64,000 nucleotides of DNA from Planctellipticum variicoloris (GCF_030622045.1 NZ_CP130886.1:6456001-6520000), one strand, 5' to 3'; shown: positions 39,383-49,595, counted from the stretch's first letter. The notes: a model not told the origin generated them from the letters alone. Translations and numbers: made by a program.

Positions 39383-39497
39383 GATCGCGTTGTCGCAGAG
39401 TGCCTCCCCTGAATGGGAATGGAGGCGTTCGGCGCATGGCGCCAGCGGGACTTCTCAAGCGACGAGCTCGGCTCACACTCGGGCAAATCACGTCGAT

Positions 39498-39534
39498 GAG
39501 CAAGCCGGACCGACGTTCGCGGTCCGGCTTGCTC
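39498..39534 (+). terminator. 15-bp perfect hairpin between DUF1559 copy 2 and its lipoprotein
   Basis: GAGCAAGCCGGACCG and CGGTCCGGCTTGCTC with a 7-base loop, about 40 bases before the lipoprotein start. There is no T-run, so it may attenuate or process the message, lowering lipoprotein output relative to the pilin. The corresponding gap in copy 1 is shorter and lacks it. Confidence 0.55.
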
Positions 39535-39574
39535 GTCGATGTTTCAAGATTCCAGGAAAGCGCAGGTTCCCACG

Positions 39575-40015
39575 ATGAAGCAGGTACGAAGCGGATTTCT
39601 GATCGCGGCGATGTCGATTCTCTCCCTGGCTCAATCGGGCTGCGGGGGTAGTGATCGACCGGCTCTAGGGCTGGTGACGGGGTCCGTCATGCTGGACAAC
39701 CAGCCGGTGGCCGGAGTCTCTGTCACCTTCCAGCCCGACAAGGGCCGTCCGGCGATTGGAAAGACCGACGAGAATGGCGACTTCCAGTTGATGTACATGC
39801 CGAAGACGCCGGGGTGCAAAGTCGGGCCTTGTCGGGTGGAAATCGGCTACGGCGAAGGGGAAGACGAAGGCGCCGAAATGGAAGGCGACGATGTCGCGCA
39901 GACGCCGGACGACTCCGGAAAGAAGGAGATCCCCGCGCGCTATAACACGGAGACGGAGCTGAAAGCGGAGGTGAGACCCGGCGAGAACGTCTTTGACTTC
40001 GATCTCAAGAGCTGA
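39575..40015 (+). CDS. Small lipoprotein with Ig-like/carboxypeptidase-regulatory fold, copy 2
   Basis: A 146-residue lipoprotein paralogous to 37737-38174. ATG 39575; the signal peptide ends S-L-A-Q-S-G-C. The same G-L-V-T-G-S-V-M-L-D-N-Q-P-V-A-G-V-S-V-T-F-Q-P strand pair, D-E-N-G-D-F and acidic loop are present, as is the ending V-R-P-G-E-N-V-F-D-F-D-L. Second gene of the duplicated unit; separated from its DUF1559 partner by a strong hairpin. Confidence 0.84.
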   Translation: MKQVRSGFLIAAMSILSLAQSGCGGSDRPALGLVTGSVMLDNQPVAGVSVTFQPDKGRPAIGKTDENGDFQLMYMPKTPGCKVGPCRVEIGYGEGEDEGAEMEGDDVAQTPDDSGKKEIPARYNTETELKAEVRPGENVFDFDLKS

Positions 40016-40079
40016 GGTCCCGCGACCTTGAGTCGTGCGGGGATCACTGATCCACGGCCCGGCCAGTCCCTTCCGGCGG

Positions 40080-40120
40080 GGTGGCCGGGACAGGAGCGTC
40101 TTCGCGATGCCCCGGTCTTC
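40080..40120. repeat. Dispersed repeat, family F
   Basis: GGTGGCCGGGACAGGAGCGT followed by CTTCGCGATGCCCCGGTC. Direct copy of 41190-41228; inverted relative to 13185-13224 and 13606-13647. Together with the 41190 copy it brackets the D-glutamate cyclase gene. Confidence 0.78.
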
Positions 40121-40141
40121 GGATCGACACTCGCCAGTGTC

Positions 40142-41146
40142 TCACGCAAACCCCAGCACCCGCCGCATCCCCTCCCACGGCTGGATGTAAGTCTCGAACG
40201 GCAGGCCATCGACGGTGGCTTCGGGCATCCGTGTCACGCCGTCGACGGCCCCGGTGTCTGACACGAGCTGCTGCAGGGCGGCGTAATGCCGCTCCGCGGT
40301 CCAGCCCCGCAGGATCTCGGGCCGACCGGCCAGCACGGCCGCCGCCGCCGCCAGCGCGAAGCCTCCCCAGTTGCTGACCCCCGCCAGAACCGTCCAGTCG
40401 GTGGCGATCCGGCAGGGAATCCGCGCCGAGTGTTCACCCGCCAGTCGGGCGACCAGCTCTTCCCAGGGGACTGTGCCCATTCCGATCTCATTCCCTCCGT
40501 CGCCGATGCCGATCGTCGGCGCCCCGCGCTCCGACGCGGCTTCGAACAGGCGATGCAGCGGCGCAGTGTGGGCATCGATGCAGACGCCGCGCATGTTGTG
40601 GCAATGGTCCCATGTCTCAGCCGGGACGCGCGCCTGAAAATCGTTCCTCGGGGCCAGGCCGCTGCGGGGCTGGCCGGACAACGAGTCGAGGGTATGGCTC
40701 GGCCCGACCCGCTCGATCGCCAGCAGCAGCCCCGGCGGCGAATCCGCGAATTGATCGCGGCACCACTCCGTTCCCTCGGCGGGATCGACGGGGCAGCTCA
40801 GGAGCAGGGAGGGATCGAGGTCCGCGGCGCGCAACGCCCCTGCCACGACCGGCCGACAATGATCGTCAGTGACCACGCGGACCGGTCGCCCGAGCTGCTG
40901 CAGGATCGCCGCCAGAAAGGCCGCTCCCGGCGGACCATCGGTTTCCGCCGCGGGAGGGTTCGCGGCGGGAATGTAAAAACCGGTGACGATCCAGACCGGC
41001 CCCTCACTGTTCAACAACGCCTCGGTCGCTCCGGCCAGATGCCCCGGACAGAGGGGCGGTAGGGTTTCCTCGGCGGAAATCAGCCCCCGTCGTCCGGGAT
41101 CCCGGCGGATCAGGCGTTCCAGTTCGGCAAGCCGCGGGTCGGACAC
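40142..41146 (-). CDS. D-glutamate cyclase-like protein (DUF4392)
   Basis: A 334-residue member of the DUF4392/DGLUCY family, which converts D-glutamate to 5-oxo-D-proline. Motifs: V-W-I-V-T-G-F-Y-I-P (residues 51-60), the T-D-G-P-P-G-A-A segment, A-I-E-R-V-G-P-S, and the conserved G-I-G-D-G-G-N-E-I-G-M-G. Start ATG 41146. A cytoplasmic single gene, with family F repeats at 40080-40120 and 41190-41228 close to both ends. Function by family; not otherwise tested. Confidence 0.88.
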   Translation of the reverse strand: MSDPRLAELERLIRRDPGRRGLISAEETLPPLCPGHLAGATEALLNSEGPVWIVTGFYIPAANPPAAETDGPPGAAFLAAILQQLGRPVRVVTDDHCRPVVAGALRAADLDPSLLLSCPVDPAEGTEWCRDQFADSPPGLLLAIERVGPSHTLDSLSGQPRSGLAPRNDFQARVPAETWDHCHNMRGVCIDAHTAPLHRLFEAASERGAPTIGIGDGGNEIGMGTVPWEELVARLAGEHSARIPCRIATDWTVLAGVSNWGGFALAAAAAVLAGRPEILRGWTAERHYAALQQLVSDTGAVDGVTRMPEATVDGLPFETYIQPWEGMRRVLGFA

Positions 41147-41189
41147 GACAGGTTCCTCGTCGGGAGAAGTCTGAGCAAACTGGTGCGGC

Positions 41190-41228
41190 CGGGTGGCCGG
41201 GGCTGGAGCGTCTTCGCGAAGCCCCGGA
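41190..41228. repeat. Dispersed repeat, family F
   Basis: CGGGTGGCCGGGGCTGGAGC followed by GTCTTCGCGAAGCCCCGG, in the same orientation as 40080-40120. The rest of the 41147-41624 gap shows no gene; an additional G-rich inverted segment (TCCCCGGACCGGGGCTTGCG) follows at about 41230. Confidence 0.72.
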
Positions 41229-41624
41229 AATCCCCGGACCGGGGCTTGCGGACGTTCCGGCGCCGGCCACCCTGACCTTGCGGGTTCTGCAGGATGCGCC
41301 GCGGCTTGAATCTTCGTAAGTCCTGATAATATCGAGGGTTGTCAGGCGGCGAGAAGCGACTTTCGGACGTCTCCCGCTTCTGAGAAATCTCCCGAGGGAA
41401 TTCAGGACAAGGTTGTCACGCTTTCTCCACGTCGCCAGAATGCCCTGTGCGAAGCTGCGACGCCTGTCCCGGAAAGGGATTCTGGCGGAACGTCCTCGCC
41501 GCCCGGTCCTCGTTGGACGACGGTCCCCGGGAACTGCCTGCCGCTCCGTCCCGCCTGTTGGCAACCCCTTCGGCGAATTGAACTTACGCTTTCCTGCCCT
41601 GTCCCGTCGAGTGGGGAGTCCGGC

Positions 41625-41825
41625 ATGTATTCGTCAGTAGCGACTCCGGTGAGACCGGGCCGGATTTCCATGCTGGCGGGGCTGCTGCTGCTTTGCGCCG
41701 GCTGCGGCGGCGGCGGGGCGACCGTCCCCACCGTGACCTTCCGACCGGAGGCCGTCGAAGAAATGCCGGCCCCGAAACCTGCGGGGGACGCATCGGCAGC
41801 CCCGGCCGCCGAGAACGAAGAATAA
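41625..41825 (+). CDS. Small lipoprotein upstream of the oxidase operon
   Basis: A 66-residue protein with a signal peptide and lipobox (LLLLCAGC, cysteine around residue 27) followed by a glycine run, a short strand (TVPTVTFRPEAVEE) and a proline/alanine-rich acidic tail. Start ATG 41625. It precedes the cytochrome c lipoprotein by 127 bases on the same strand. No family recognised; an accessory of the respiratory operon is possible but unproven. Confidence 0.6.
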   Translation: MYSSVATPVRPGRISMLAGLLLLCAGCGGGGATVPTVTFRPEAVEEMPAPKPAGDASAAPAAENEE

Positions 41826-41952
41826 GAGAATCCTGAACTGCACGCCTGGCTGGAGCGGCCGGGCGAGACGAACGAGTCTTGAACTTTCGAGGCAGGATGG
41901 CCGCTGACGGATCCAGCTCTCCTGATTGCGAACCGCGTTGAGCAGAACTCCC

Positions 41953-43452
41953 ATGATGCGTCGGCCTGAGTCAGGTCATCGAAATCTCTGCCGCTCCGGG
42001 TGCTGGGCCGCGTGCCTGCTGACCGGGCTGATCGGCGGTTGTACCGAAGCGCCGCAGCAGGAGTTTGCAATCCGCGAAACGACGCGCGACTTGATTCCGG
42101 AAGCTCGCGCCGCGGTCGAAAGCTCGCTGCTCACCTACTTTGGAACCCCCACCGCCGCCGTCGCCTGGGAACGACTCCCCCTCAAGTTCGGCGGCGCCGT
42201 CGGACAAGTCGAGTCGGTCGATGGCCCCAACGTCGTCGTTCAATGGGACGAGGGGCACGCTCCGACGCCCGCCCAGTCGGCCCCCGGCTCGCCGGTCGTC
42301 TGGCCCGGTTCCGGCGTTCGCTCGGGGAAAGTCGGAGCGGGCGATACCGTCGCCGCCTACGATCCTGAAAAGCGGCTGCTGACGCTGAGCGCGGCCGATC
42401 CCGCACCGGCCGTCGGCGATCGCGTCGCCCTCAACTTCGGGCACACGCTGCAGGTCGGGCGCGTCGTTTACGCCAAGAACTGCGGCCACTGCCACGGCGC
42501 CAGCGGCGACGGCGAGGGGCCGACCGCAAAATACTTGAATCCCCGCCCGCGCGACTATCGCAACGGCGTCATGAAATTCACGTCGACCGCCACCCCGGCC
42601 CGGGCCAGTCGCGAAGATCTCAAGCGAATGATTCGCGAGGGAATTCCCGGCACCTACATGCCGTCGTTCCTGCTGATGAAGGACGAAGAGACGGACGCCG
42701 TCATCGAGTACATCCTGTACCTCTCCATGCGCGGCGAACTGGAGAAGCGGCTGGGAGACATCCTCAAATCCGATTACGCCCTGTCGGAAGTGCAGAAGAC
42801 CTACGACGAAAAACTGGCGGACTACGAAGCGGAGAAGAAGGCGGGCGAGAATCCCGATCCGCCGAAAACGCTCGAACAACTGACGAAAAAGGCGACCGAC
42901 GATTTCGCCGACTTCCTCGCCGAGGATTTCAAAACCGAACTGGAAGACGGGGCCGACTTCATCAAGGACGCCTGGACGGCTGCCGACGAACCGGATGCCG
43001 CCGTGCTGCCCCACTCGGCGCGGGTCGCCGACGATGCGGCCTCCCGCGAGCGCGGACGGATGCTGTTTCTCTCCGATTCCACCAAGTGCTACACCTGCCA
43101 CGGTCCGCAGGGTCGGGGCGACGGACCGGCGACTCTCGACTACTGGCCGAAGCCGGGCGCCGACGAAAAGTATGCACAACCCGGTCTGCACGACGTCTGG
43201 GGCAATCCCCAGCAGCCGCGCGATCTGACCCGGGGCGTCTACCGCGGCGGACGACGTCCGCTCGATCTCTACCGACGGATTCACGCCGGGATCAAGGGGA
43301 CGCAGATGGCCGGCTTCGGCACGGCGCTGAAGGACGATCAGATCTGGGACGTCGTCAATTACGTGATGAGCCTGCCTTACGAATCCAGCGCACCCTCCAG
43401 TGCGGTCCCGGCTCAGCAGACGGCGGCGACCGCGCCTCGGACCTCCAACTGA
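41953..43452 (+). CDS. Dihaem cytochrome c lipoprotein
   Basis: A 499-residue exported lipoprotein (signal ending L-I-G-G-C, cysteine near residue 30). Two covalent haem sites: C177-G-H-C-H181 and C379-Y-T-C-H383, each in a separate cytochrome c domain with later methionine candidates (T-Y-M-P-S-F in the first, T-Q-M-A-G-F in the second). Between them is a helical acidic linker (residues about 270-350). The N-terminal part has small beta segments (G-Q-V-E-S-V-D-G-P-N-V-V-V). It directly precedes coxB and is the likely electron donor to the oxidase. Confidence 0.88.
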   Translation: MMRRPESGHRNLCRSGCWAACLLTGLIGGCTEAPQQEFAIRETTRDLIPEARAAVESSLLTYFGTPTAAVAWERLPLKFGGAVGQVESVDGPNVVVQWDEGHAPTPAQSAPGSPVVWPGSGVRSGKVGAGDTVAAYDPEKRLLTLSAADPAPAVGDRVALNFGHTLQVGRVVYAKNCGHCHGASGDGEGPTAKYLNPRPRDYRNGVMKFTSTATPARASREDLKRMIREGIPGTYMPSFLLMKDEETDAVIEYILYLSMRGELEKRLGDILKSDYALSEVQKTYDEKLADYEAEKKAGENPDPPKTLEQLTKKATDDFADFLAEDFKTELEDGADFIKDAWTAADEPDAAVLPHSARVADDAASRERGRMLFLSDSTKCYTCHGPQGRGDGPATLDYWPKPGADEKYAQPGLHDVWGNPQQPRDLTRGVYRGGRRPLDLYRRIHAGIKGTQMAGFGTALKDDQIWDVVNYVMSLPYESSAPSSAVPAQQTAATAPRTSN

Positions 43453-43516
43453 ATCACCACCACCTCCGCGCGATTGAGCGGACAGCCAGACAGCAGATCG
43501 GCAGGGGAGCCGGAAC

Positions 43517-44347
43517 GTGGGCGGAAAACTCTGGGCACTCTTCTTCATGCTGACCGCGCTCGCGGCGCTCGCCGCGACGTTCGCGGGGCCGCTGCTGGGC
43601 GTCGGCTTTCCCGGCGACGGTCGGGCCTACACGACGATCGGCGTGAAGATCGACAGCCTGTTCATGCTGATCCTGTGGATTGTCGTGGTCGTCTTCATCG
43701 GCACTCAGCTCGCCCTGGGCTACGTCCTCTGGAAGGGGGCCGAGGCGGCCACGACCGGCAGGCCCGCCCAGTTCTCGCACGGCAATCCGACGCTCGAAGT
43801 CATCTGGACGATCATCCCCGCGGCGATCCTGCTCTTCCTGGCGATCTATCAGATGGACGTCTGGGCCGAATACCGCATCAAGACCATGATTCCCAAAGCG
43901 AACGAAGTCGTGGCGGAAGTGACCGCCCGTCAGTTCGAGTGGCGGATCCGCTACCCGCAGGCCGGGAAGCCGCTGGGACTGCGCCCGCAGCCCGACGACG
44001 TCCATACCGTCAACGATCTGCGCGTCCCCGTCGGCCGGTCGGTCTCGATCAATCTCCGGACCGAAGACGTCCAGCATTCGTTTTTCGTGCCGCATCTGCG
44101 GATCAAGCAGGACGCCGTGCCCGGCAAAGTCATTCCGGTCTGGTTTCACGTGACGAAAGCCGGGGAATACGACCTGGTCTGCGCGGAACTGTGCGGCTGG
44201 GGACACTACAAAATGAAAGCCCGCGTCCTGGCCATGCCCGAAGACGAGTTTCAGGCCTGGAAGAAACAGATCGCGGTCGAGCAGTTCACCGACGGTGTGA
44301 CGGCCGCAGCACCGGACAGCAACCAGACCCCGAACACAGCCGAATAA
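43517..44347 (+). CDS. coxB: Cytochrome c oxidase subunit II
   Basis: A 276-residue subunit II starting at GTG 43517. Two membrane helices (about residues 5-25 and 48-70, LFMLILWIVVVVFIGTQLAL) are followed by a periplasmic cupredoxin domain. The CuA site is complete: H in V-Q-H-S-F-F-V, then C222-A-E224-L-C226-G-W-G-H230-Y-K-M233. W-T-I-I-P is conserved at the second helix. It accepts electrons from cytochrome c and passes them to coxA, encoded 43 bases downstream. Confidence 0.96.
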   Translation: MGGKLWALFFMLTALAALAATFAGPLLGVGFPGDGRAYTTIGVKIDSLFMLILWIVVVVFIGTQLALGYVLWKGAEAATTGRPAQFSHGNPTLEVIWTIIPAAILLFLAIYQMDVWAEYRIKTMIPKANEVVAEVTARQFEWRIRYPQAGKPLGLRPQPDDVHTVNDLRVPVGRSVSINLRTEDVQHSFFVPHLRIKQDAVPGKVIPVWFHVTKAGEYDLVCAELCGWGHYKMKARVLAMPEDEFQAWKKQIAVEQFTDGVTAAAPDSNQTPNTAE

Positions 44348-44390
44348 TCCTCTGCCTCATGCAGAGGCTGACCATCGCGAGGTTTCGCCG

Positions 44391-46199
44391 GTGAGCACAC
44401 TCAATCCCAGTCTCGATCACGCCAGCCCGCACGGGCACGCGGGGCACGGACACCACGAACTCGGCTTCGTGCGGACGTATCTCTTTTCGACCGATCACAA
44501 GATGATCGGCATCCAGTTCCTCATGACCACCCTGCTCATGATGCTGGTCGGGGGACTCTTCGCGCTGGGCGTCCGCTGGCAGCTCGCCTGGCCCTGGGAG
44601 CGGATGCCGTTCTACGGCGACAAGCTCTTCCCCGGCGAAGGGGGCCAGATCTCCCCCGAAGCCTACACCATGCTCTTCACGATGCACGCTTCGGTGATGA
44701 CCTTCCTCGTCGTGATCCCGATCCTGGGAGGCGCCTTCGGCAACCTGCTGATCCCGCTGCAGATCGGCGCGCCCGACATGGCCTTCCCCAAGCTCAATAT
44801 GCTGAGCTACTGGTTCTTCCTGCCGGCCATCGTCTGCTTCGGCATGGCCACGGTGATCGACGGCGGCGCCGCCGCCGGCTGGACCTCCTATCCGCTCCTC
44901 TCCGTGTTAAGGGATGCCGCCCCCGGTTCCCGCGACGCCCAGACCTGGTGGCTCTTCGGCGTCACCTTTGTCGGCGTGTCGTCGATGATGGGCTCGATCA
45001 ACTACATCACGACCATCATCAACATGCGCGCCCCCGGCATGACGCTGTTCCGCATGCCGCTGACGATCTGGGCCATGCTGATCACCGCCATCCTCCAGGC
45101 GTTCGCGCTGCCGGTGTTGACGTCGGCGGGACTGATGCAGCTCTCCGACCGCCTGCTGGGAACCTGCTTCTTTATCCCCGCCGGGGTCATCGTCAACAAC
45201 GCCGCCCCGACCGTCGGCGGCGGTCAGCCCCTGCTCTGGCAGCACCTGTTCTGGTTCTACTCGCACCCCGCCGTCTACATCATGCTCCTCCCCGCAATGG
45301 GCATGGTCTCCGACATGCTCGCCTGCATGTGCCGCAAGCCGATCTTCGGCTACAAGCCGATGGTCTTCTCGATGGCGACCATCGCCGGGCTGGGCTTCAT
45401 CGTCTGGGGCCACCACATGTACGCCAGCGGCATGAACCCCGCCCTCGGCATGACGTTCATGGTCGCCACCATCATGATCGCCCTCCCCTCCGCGATTAAG
45501 ACGTTCAACTGGATCGGCACCATGTGGGGCGGCCGGCTGCAGTTCAACGCCGTACTCCTCAACTGCGTGGCCTTCGTGTCGATGTTCGTCATCGGCGGCC
45601 TCAGCGGCATCTTCATGGCCGCGGTCCCCGTCGACGTCTACATCCACGACACCTACTTCATCGTCGCTCACTTCCACTACATTCTCTTCGGCTCGACGCT
45701 GTTCGGAGTGTTCGCGGCGATTCAGTTCTGGTTCCCGAAATTCTTCGGCAGGATGATGAACGACACCGTCGCCAAGTGCCACTTCGTGCTGACGTTCATC
45801 GGCTTCAATCTGACGTTCTTCCCCATGCACCTGCTGGGGATCGCGGGAATGCCCCGGCGCTATGCCGACTACCTGCATCTCCCCTACCTGGAACACCTGG
45901 GGCCGATGAATCAGTTCATGACGTACGCGGCGATGCTGATGGGATCGGCCCAGATTCTGCTGATCGGGAACTTTTTCCTGAGCATGTTCTTCGGGCCGAA
46001 AGCGGGGCGGAATCCGTGGCATGCCAATTCGCTGGAATGGTTCGCCCCGTCGCCGCCGCCGCACGGCAACTTCGACGTGCCGCCGATCGTGTACCACGGA
46101 CCTTACGAATACAGTTCGCCGTTGTCGGGAGACAAAGACTACCTTCCTCAGACGGAATACGTGCCGCTGGCGCAGCGCCGGCAGGTCGACGCTCATTGA
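44391..46199 (+). CDS. coxA: Cytochrome c oxidase subunit I (A2-type haem-copper oxidase)
   Basis: A 602-residue, 12-helix catalytic subunit starting at GTG 44391. Haem a ligand in F-T-M-H-A-S-V-M; CuB ligands in the sequence Y290-S291-H292-P293-A-V-Y and in W-G-H-H-M-Y; the haem a3/a pair in D-T-Y-F-I-V-A-H-F-H-Y. The Y-S-H-P-x-V motif, instead of G-H-P-E-V-Y with its proton-channel glutamate, marks the A2 subtype. It reduces O2 to water while pumping protons. Confidence 0.96.
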   Translation: MSTLNPSLDHASPHGHAGHGHHELGFVRTYLFSTDHKMIGIQFLMTTLLMMLVGGLFALGVRWQLAWPWERMPFYGDKLFPGEGGQISPEAYTMLFTMHASVMTFLVVIPILGGAFGNLLIPLQIGAPDMAFPKLNMLSYWFFLPAIVCFGMATVIDGGAAAGWTSYPLLSVLRDAAPGSRDAQTWWLFGVTFVGVSSMMGSINYITTIINMRAPGMTLFRMPLTIWAMLITAILQAFALPVLTSAGLMQLSDRLLGTCFFIPAGVIVNNAAPTVGGGQPLLWQHLFWFYSHPAVYIMLLPAMGMVSDMLACMCRKPIFGYKPMVFSMATIAGLGFIVWGHHMYASGMNPALGMTFMVATIMIALPSAIKTFNWIGTMWGGRLQFNAVLLNCVAFVSMFVIGGLSGIFMAAVPVDVYIHDTYFIVAHFHYILFGSTLFGVFAAIQFWFPKFFGRMMNDTVAKCHFVLTFIGFNLTFFPMHLLGIAGMPRRYADYLHLPYLEHLGPMNQFMTYAAMLMGSAQILLIGNFFLSMFFGPKAGRNPWHANSLEWFAPSPPPHGNFDVPPIVYHGPYEYSSPLSGDKDYLPQTEYVPLAQRRQVDAH

Positions 46200-46240
46200 C
46201 GTTTCAGGCCGGCGCAACCCGCGCCGGACCCGGTTAAGCC

Positions 46241-47203
46241 ATGTTAAATGACAACCTCTATCGCCCGTGGCTGCACGCCGTCGCCTGGGTGACCGTGCTG
46301 CTGACGCTGCTGCCCATCAGCGTCGGAGCGATGGTCACCACGATCGACGCCGGCATGGCCTTCGCCGACTGGCCGACCTCCAACGGCGTCGGCATGCTCG
46401 AGTATCCGCTGCACAAAGCGGGACGCGACGAGTTCTGGGAGCACAGTCACCGGCTCGCCGGAATGCTCGTCGGCTTTGTCACCCTGATTCTGACCGGGCT
46501 GGTTCTCGCCCAGGAACGCCGGGGCTGGGTCCAGGCGGTCGGCGGGCTGGTCCTGCTGGGGGTGGTCGGACAGGGACTGCTCGGGGGCTGGCGGGTCCTG
46601 GCCGACGAACGACTGCTGGCCATGCTGCACGGCACGCTCGCGGCGCTGGTCTTCGCCGTAATGGGAACGCTCGTCATGGTCACCGGCAAGAAGTGGCTCC
46701 GCAACCGGCCGCTGCTGCCGCCGGGGCAGGGAGGCGGACTCCTGGCGCTGTCGGTGGTCACGGTCCTGACGCTCTTTGCTCAGTACCTGCTGGGCGGACT
46801 GCTGCGGCATCTGTTTCTGCCGTTCGCGTGGCTGGTCCATCCGTGGTTTGCGATCGTCGTGCTGGTCTGCGGCCTGGCCCTGGTGGTGCTGACGCAGCGA
46901 TCCGGAAACGTCTATCTCAGCCGGTGGGCCGTGCTGCTGCTGACCCTTATGGCGGTGCAGACCGCCCTGGGACTGCTCACCTGGCGTTATCACTTCGGCT
47001 TTCCGGAATGGGGGATCGTCGGGCTGCGGGAAACGTCCTTCAACTCGGCCTCGCGCTCGGTTCACAAAGTGGTCGGCTCATTGACCTTTATGGCCTCGGT
47101 CCTCATGGTGGTGCGCGTGCTGCGCGTCAGATCTCGCGATTCAGCAGTGGTCGCCCGGACGACCTCTCCGACAACCGGTCCTCTGATGGGGGCCGCGTCA
47201 TGA
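46241..47203 (+). CDS. ctaA: Haem A synthase (CtaA/COX15)
   Basis: A 320-residue, eight-helix membrane enzyme that oxidises haem O to haem A for the oxidase. Haem-binding histidines are seen in E-H-S-H-R-L-A-G (around residue 66) and L-H-G-T-L-A-A, and in the second half in H-P-W-F and S-V-H-K-V-V-G. The A-F-A-D-W-P-T substrate-loop segment is typical. Start ATG 46241. The stop codon overlaps the ctaB start (ATGA), implying coupled translation. Confidence 0.93.
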   Translation: MLNDNLYRPWLHAVAWVTVLLTLLPISVGAMVTTIDAGMAFADWPTSNGVGMLEYPLHKAGRDEFWEHSHRLAGMLVGFVTLILTGLVLAQERRGWVQAVGGLVLLGVVGQGLLGGWRVLADERLLAMLHGTLAALVFAVMGTLVMVTGKKWLRNRPLLPPGQGGGLLALSVVTVLTLFAQYLLGGLLRHLFLPFAWLVHPWFAIVVLVCGLALVVLTQRSGNVYLSRWAVLLLTLMAVQTALGLLTWRYHFGFPEWGIVGLRETSFNSASRSVHKVVGSLTFMASVLMVVRVLRVRSRDSAVVARTTSPTTGPLMGAAS

Positions 47204-48150
47204 GCACTTCCACTCCAATTTCGACCTGTCCCCCCGTCGGACAAATCACCTGGACGTCCCTCGTGCTGGCCCGGCTTGCCGACTACCTGGAAATGAGCAA
47301 GCCGCGGATCTCGCTGATGGTCCTGGTGACCGTCACCGTCGGCTATCTCCTCGGCAGCCAAGGGGTCTGGCAGCTCGCGCCGCTGGTCCACGCCTGCATC
47401 GGGATCACGATCGTCGCGGCGGGATCGTCCGCCCTCAACCAGTGGTTCGAGCAGAAAACCGACGGCCTGATGCAACGGACGATCGATCGTCCGATCCCCG
47501 CCGGTCGACTCCACGCCGCCGAAGTGCTGCTGTTCGGCCTGGCGTGCGGCGTCCTGGGGACCGCCTACCTGTGGGCCAACGTCCGCCCGCTGACGGCGCT
47601 GCTGACGCTGCTGACCATGGTCCTTTACGCCGGTGTCTATACGCCCCTCAAACGATACACGTCGCTCTGCACCGCCATCGGCGCCGTTCCCGGCGCTCTG
47701 CCGCCGGTGCTGGGCTGGACGGCGGCGGGAGGCGCCCTGAACGCCGAGGCGCTGTCGCTGTTCGCAATCCTGTTCCTCTGGCAGTTCCCGCACTTTCTCG
47801 CGATCGCCTGGAAGTACCAGGACGACTATGCCGCCGCGGGACTGCGAATGCTCCCCGCGGTGCGACCCTGGCCGCGAATCACCGGCCTGATGGCGGTCGG
47901 CTATGCGCTCTGTCTCCTCGCAGTTTCGCTCTGGCCGGCCTCGCTGGGCCTGGCCGGACGCGCCTACGCCGCCGCCGCGATCCTGCTCGGTACGATGTAC
48001 CTCATGTCCGCGATCCGCTTTGCGTGGAATGAGACGCCGCAGACCGCTCGCGGCGTGATTCTGGTTTCGCTCGTGTATCTGCCGCTCCTGCTTGTGGCTT
48101 TGACGGTCGACCATTTCCAGTTGCTGGACTGGTCGCTGCAGACGTTCTAG
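47200..48150 (+). CDS. ctaB: Protohaem IX farnesyltransferase (haem O synthase)
   Basis: A 316-residue UbiA-family membrane enzyme that farnesylates haem B to haem O, the precursor used by ctaA. The first aspartate-rich prenyl-binding site region reads N-Q-W-F-E-Q-K-T-D-G-L-M-Q-R-T (Asn-x-x-x-Asp-x-x-Met-x-Arg-Thr pattern), followed by R-P-I-P-A-G-R. The second half has L-F-L-W-Q-F-P-H-F and W-K-Y-Q-D-D-Y. ATG 47200 overlaps the ctaA stop by four bases. Confidence 0.94.
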   Translation: MSTSTPISTCPPVGQITWTSLVLARLADYLEMSKPRISLMVLVTVTVGYLLGSQGVWQLAPLVHACIGITIVAAGSSALNQWFEQKTDGLMQRTIDRPIPAGRLHAAEVLLFGLACGVLGTAYLWANVRPLTALLTLLTMVLYAGVYTPLKRYTSLCTAIGAVPGALPPVLGWTAAGGALNAEALSLFAILFLWQFPHFLAIAWKYQDDYAAAGLRMLPAVRPWPRITGLMAVGYALCLLAVSLWPASLGLAGRAYAAAAILLGTMYLMSAIRFAWNETPQTARGVILVSLVYLPLLLVALTVDHFQLLDWSLQTF

Positions 48151-48190
48151 TTCTCGAAGTTGACTTCGTCGCCTCACGGATTCTCCGCCG

Positions 48191-49190
<1,000 letters not shown>

Positions 49191-49226
49191 GATCTGCAGC
49201 GACACTTACCCGAACGGCCTGACGCG

Positions 49227-49595
49227 ATGAGCGACGACCACGATTCTCATGCCGCGACCTACTTCACCGTCTTCCTGGCGCTCTGCGCGCTGACGGCGGT
49301 GTCGGTCGTCTCCGATCTGCTGCACCTCGCCGACCACCGCGTCCTGGTGGCGATCGTGATGGCCGTGTCGACGGCGAAGGCGCTGTGCGTGATGCTGTTC
49401 TTCATGCATCTCAAGTTCGAACGGGCCTGGAAGTACCTGTTGCTGGGTCCGACGATGGTGCTGGCGATCTCGCTGCCGCTGGCCCTTGCGCCGGATATCG
49501 GCATGCACTACTACCTCCAGGATGTCCCGCAGACCCAGGAATATGAGCGGCAGCAGGCCGAGGGGGCTCCGCCCGCCGCCGAACATCATCCGTAG
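49227..49595 (+). CDS. Cytochrome c oxidase subunit IV-like protein
   Basis: A 122-residue protein with three membrane helices of the CoxD/subunit IV type. It starts M-S-D-D-H-D-S-H-A, then YFTVFLALCALTAVSVVSDL, VLVAIVMAVSTAKALCVMLF and YLLLGPTMVLAISLPLALA. The family motif is conserved (K-A-L-C-V-M-L-F-F-M-H-L-K). ATG 49227. It follows subunit III by 37 bases and completes the oxidase. Confidence 0.9.
   Translation: MSDDHDSHAATYFTVFLALCALTAVSVVSDLLHLADHRVLVAIVMAVSTAKALCVMLFFMHLKFERAWKYLLLGPTMVLAISLPLALAPDIGMHYYLQDVPQTQEYERQQAEGAPPAAEHHP

Noticed and set aside
41402-42070. 222-residue minus-strand frame
   Set aside because: S/G/R-rich, antisense to a lipoprotein gene and to the start of the cytochrome c gene; no motif.
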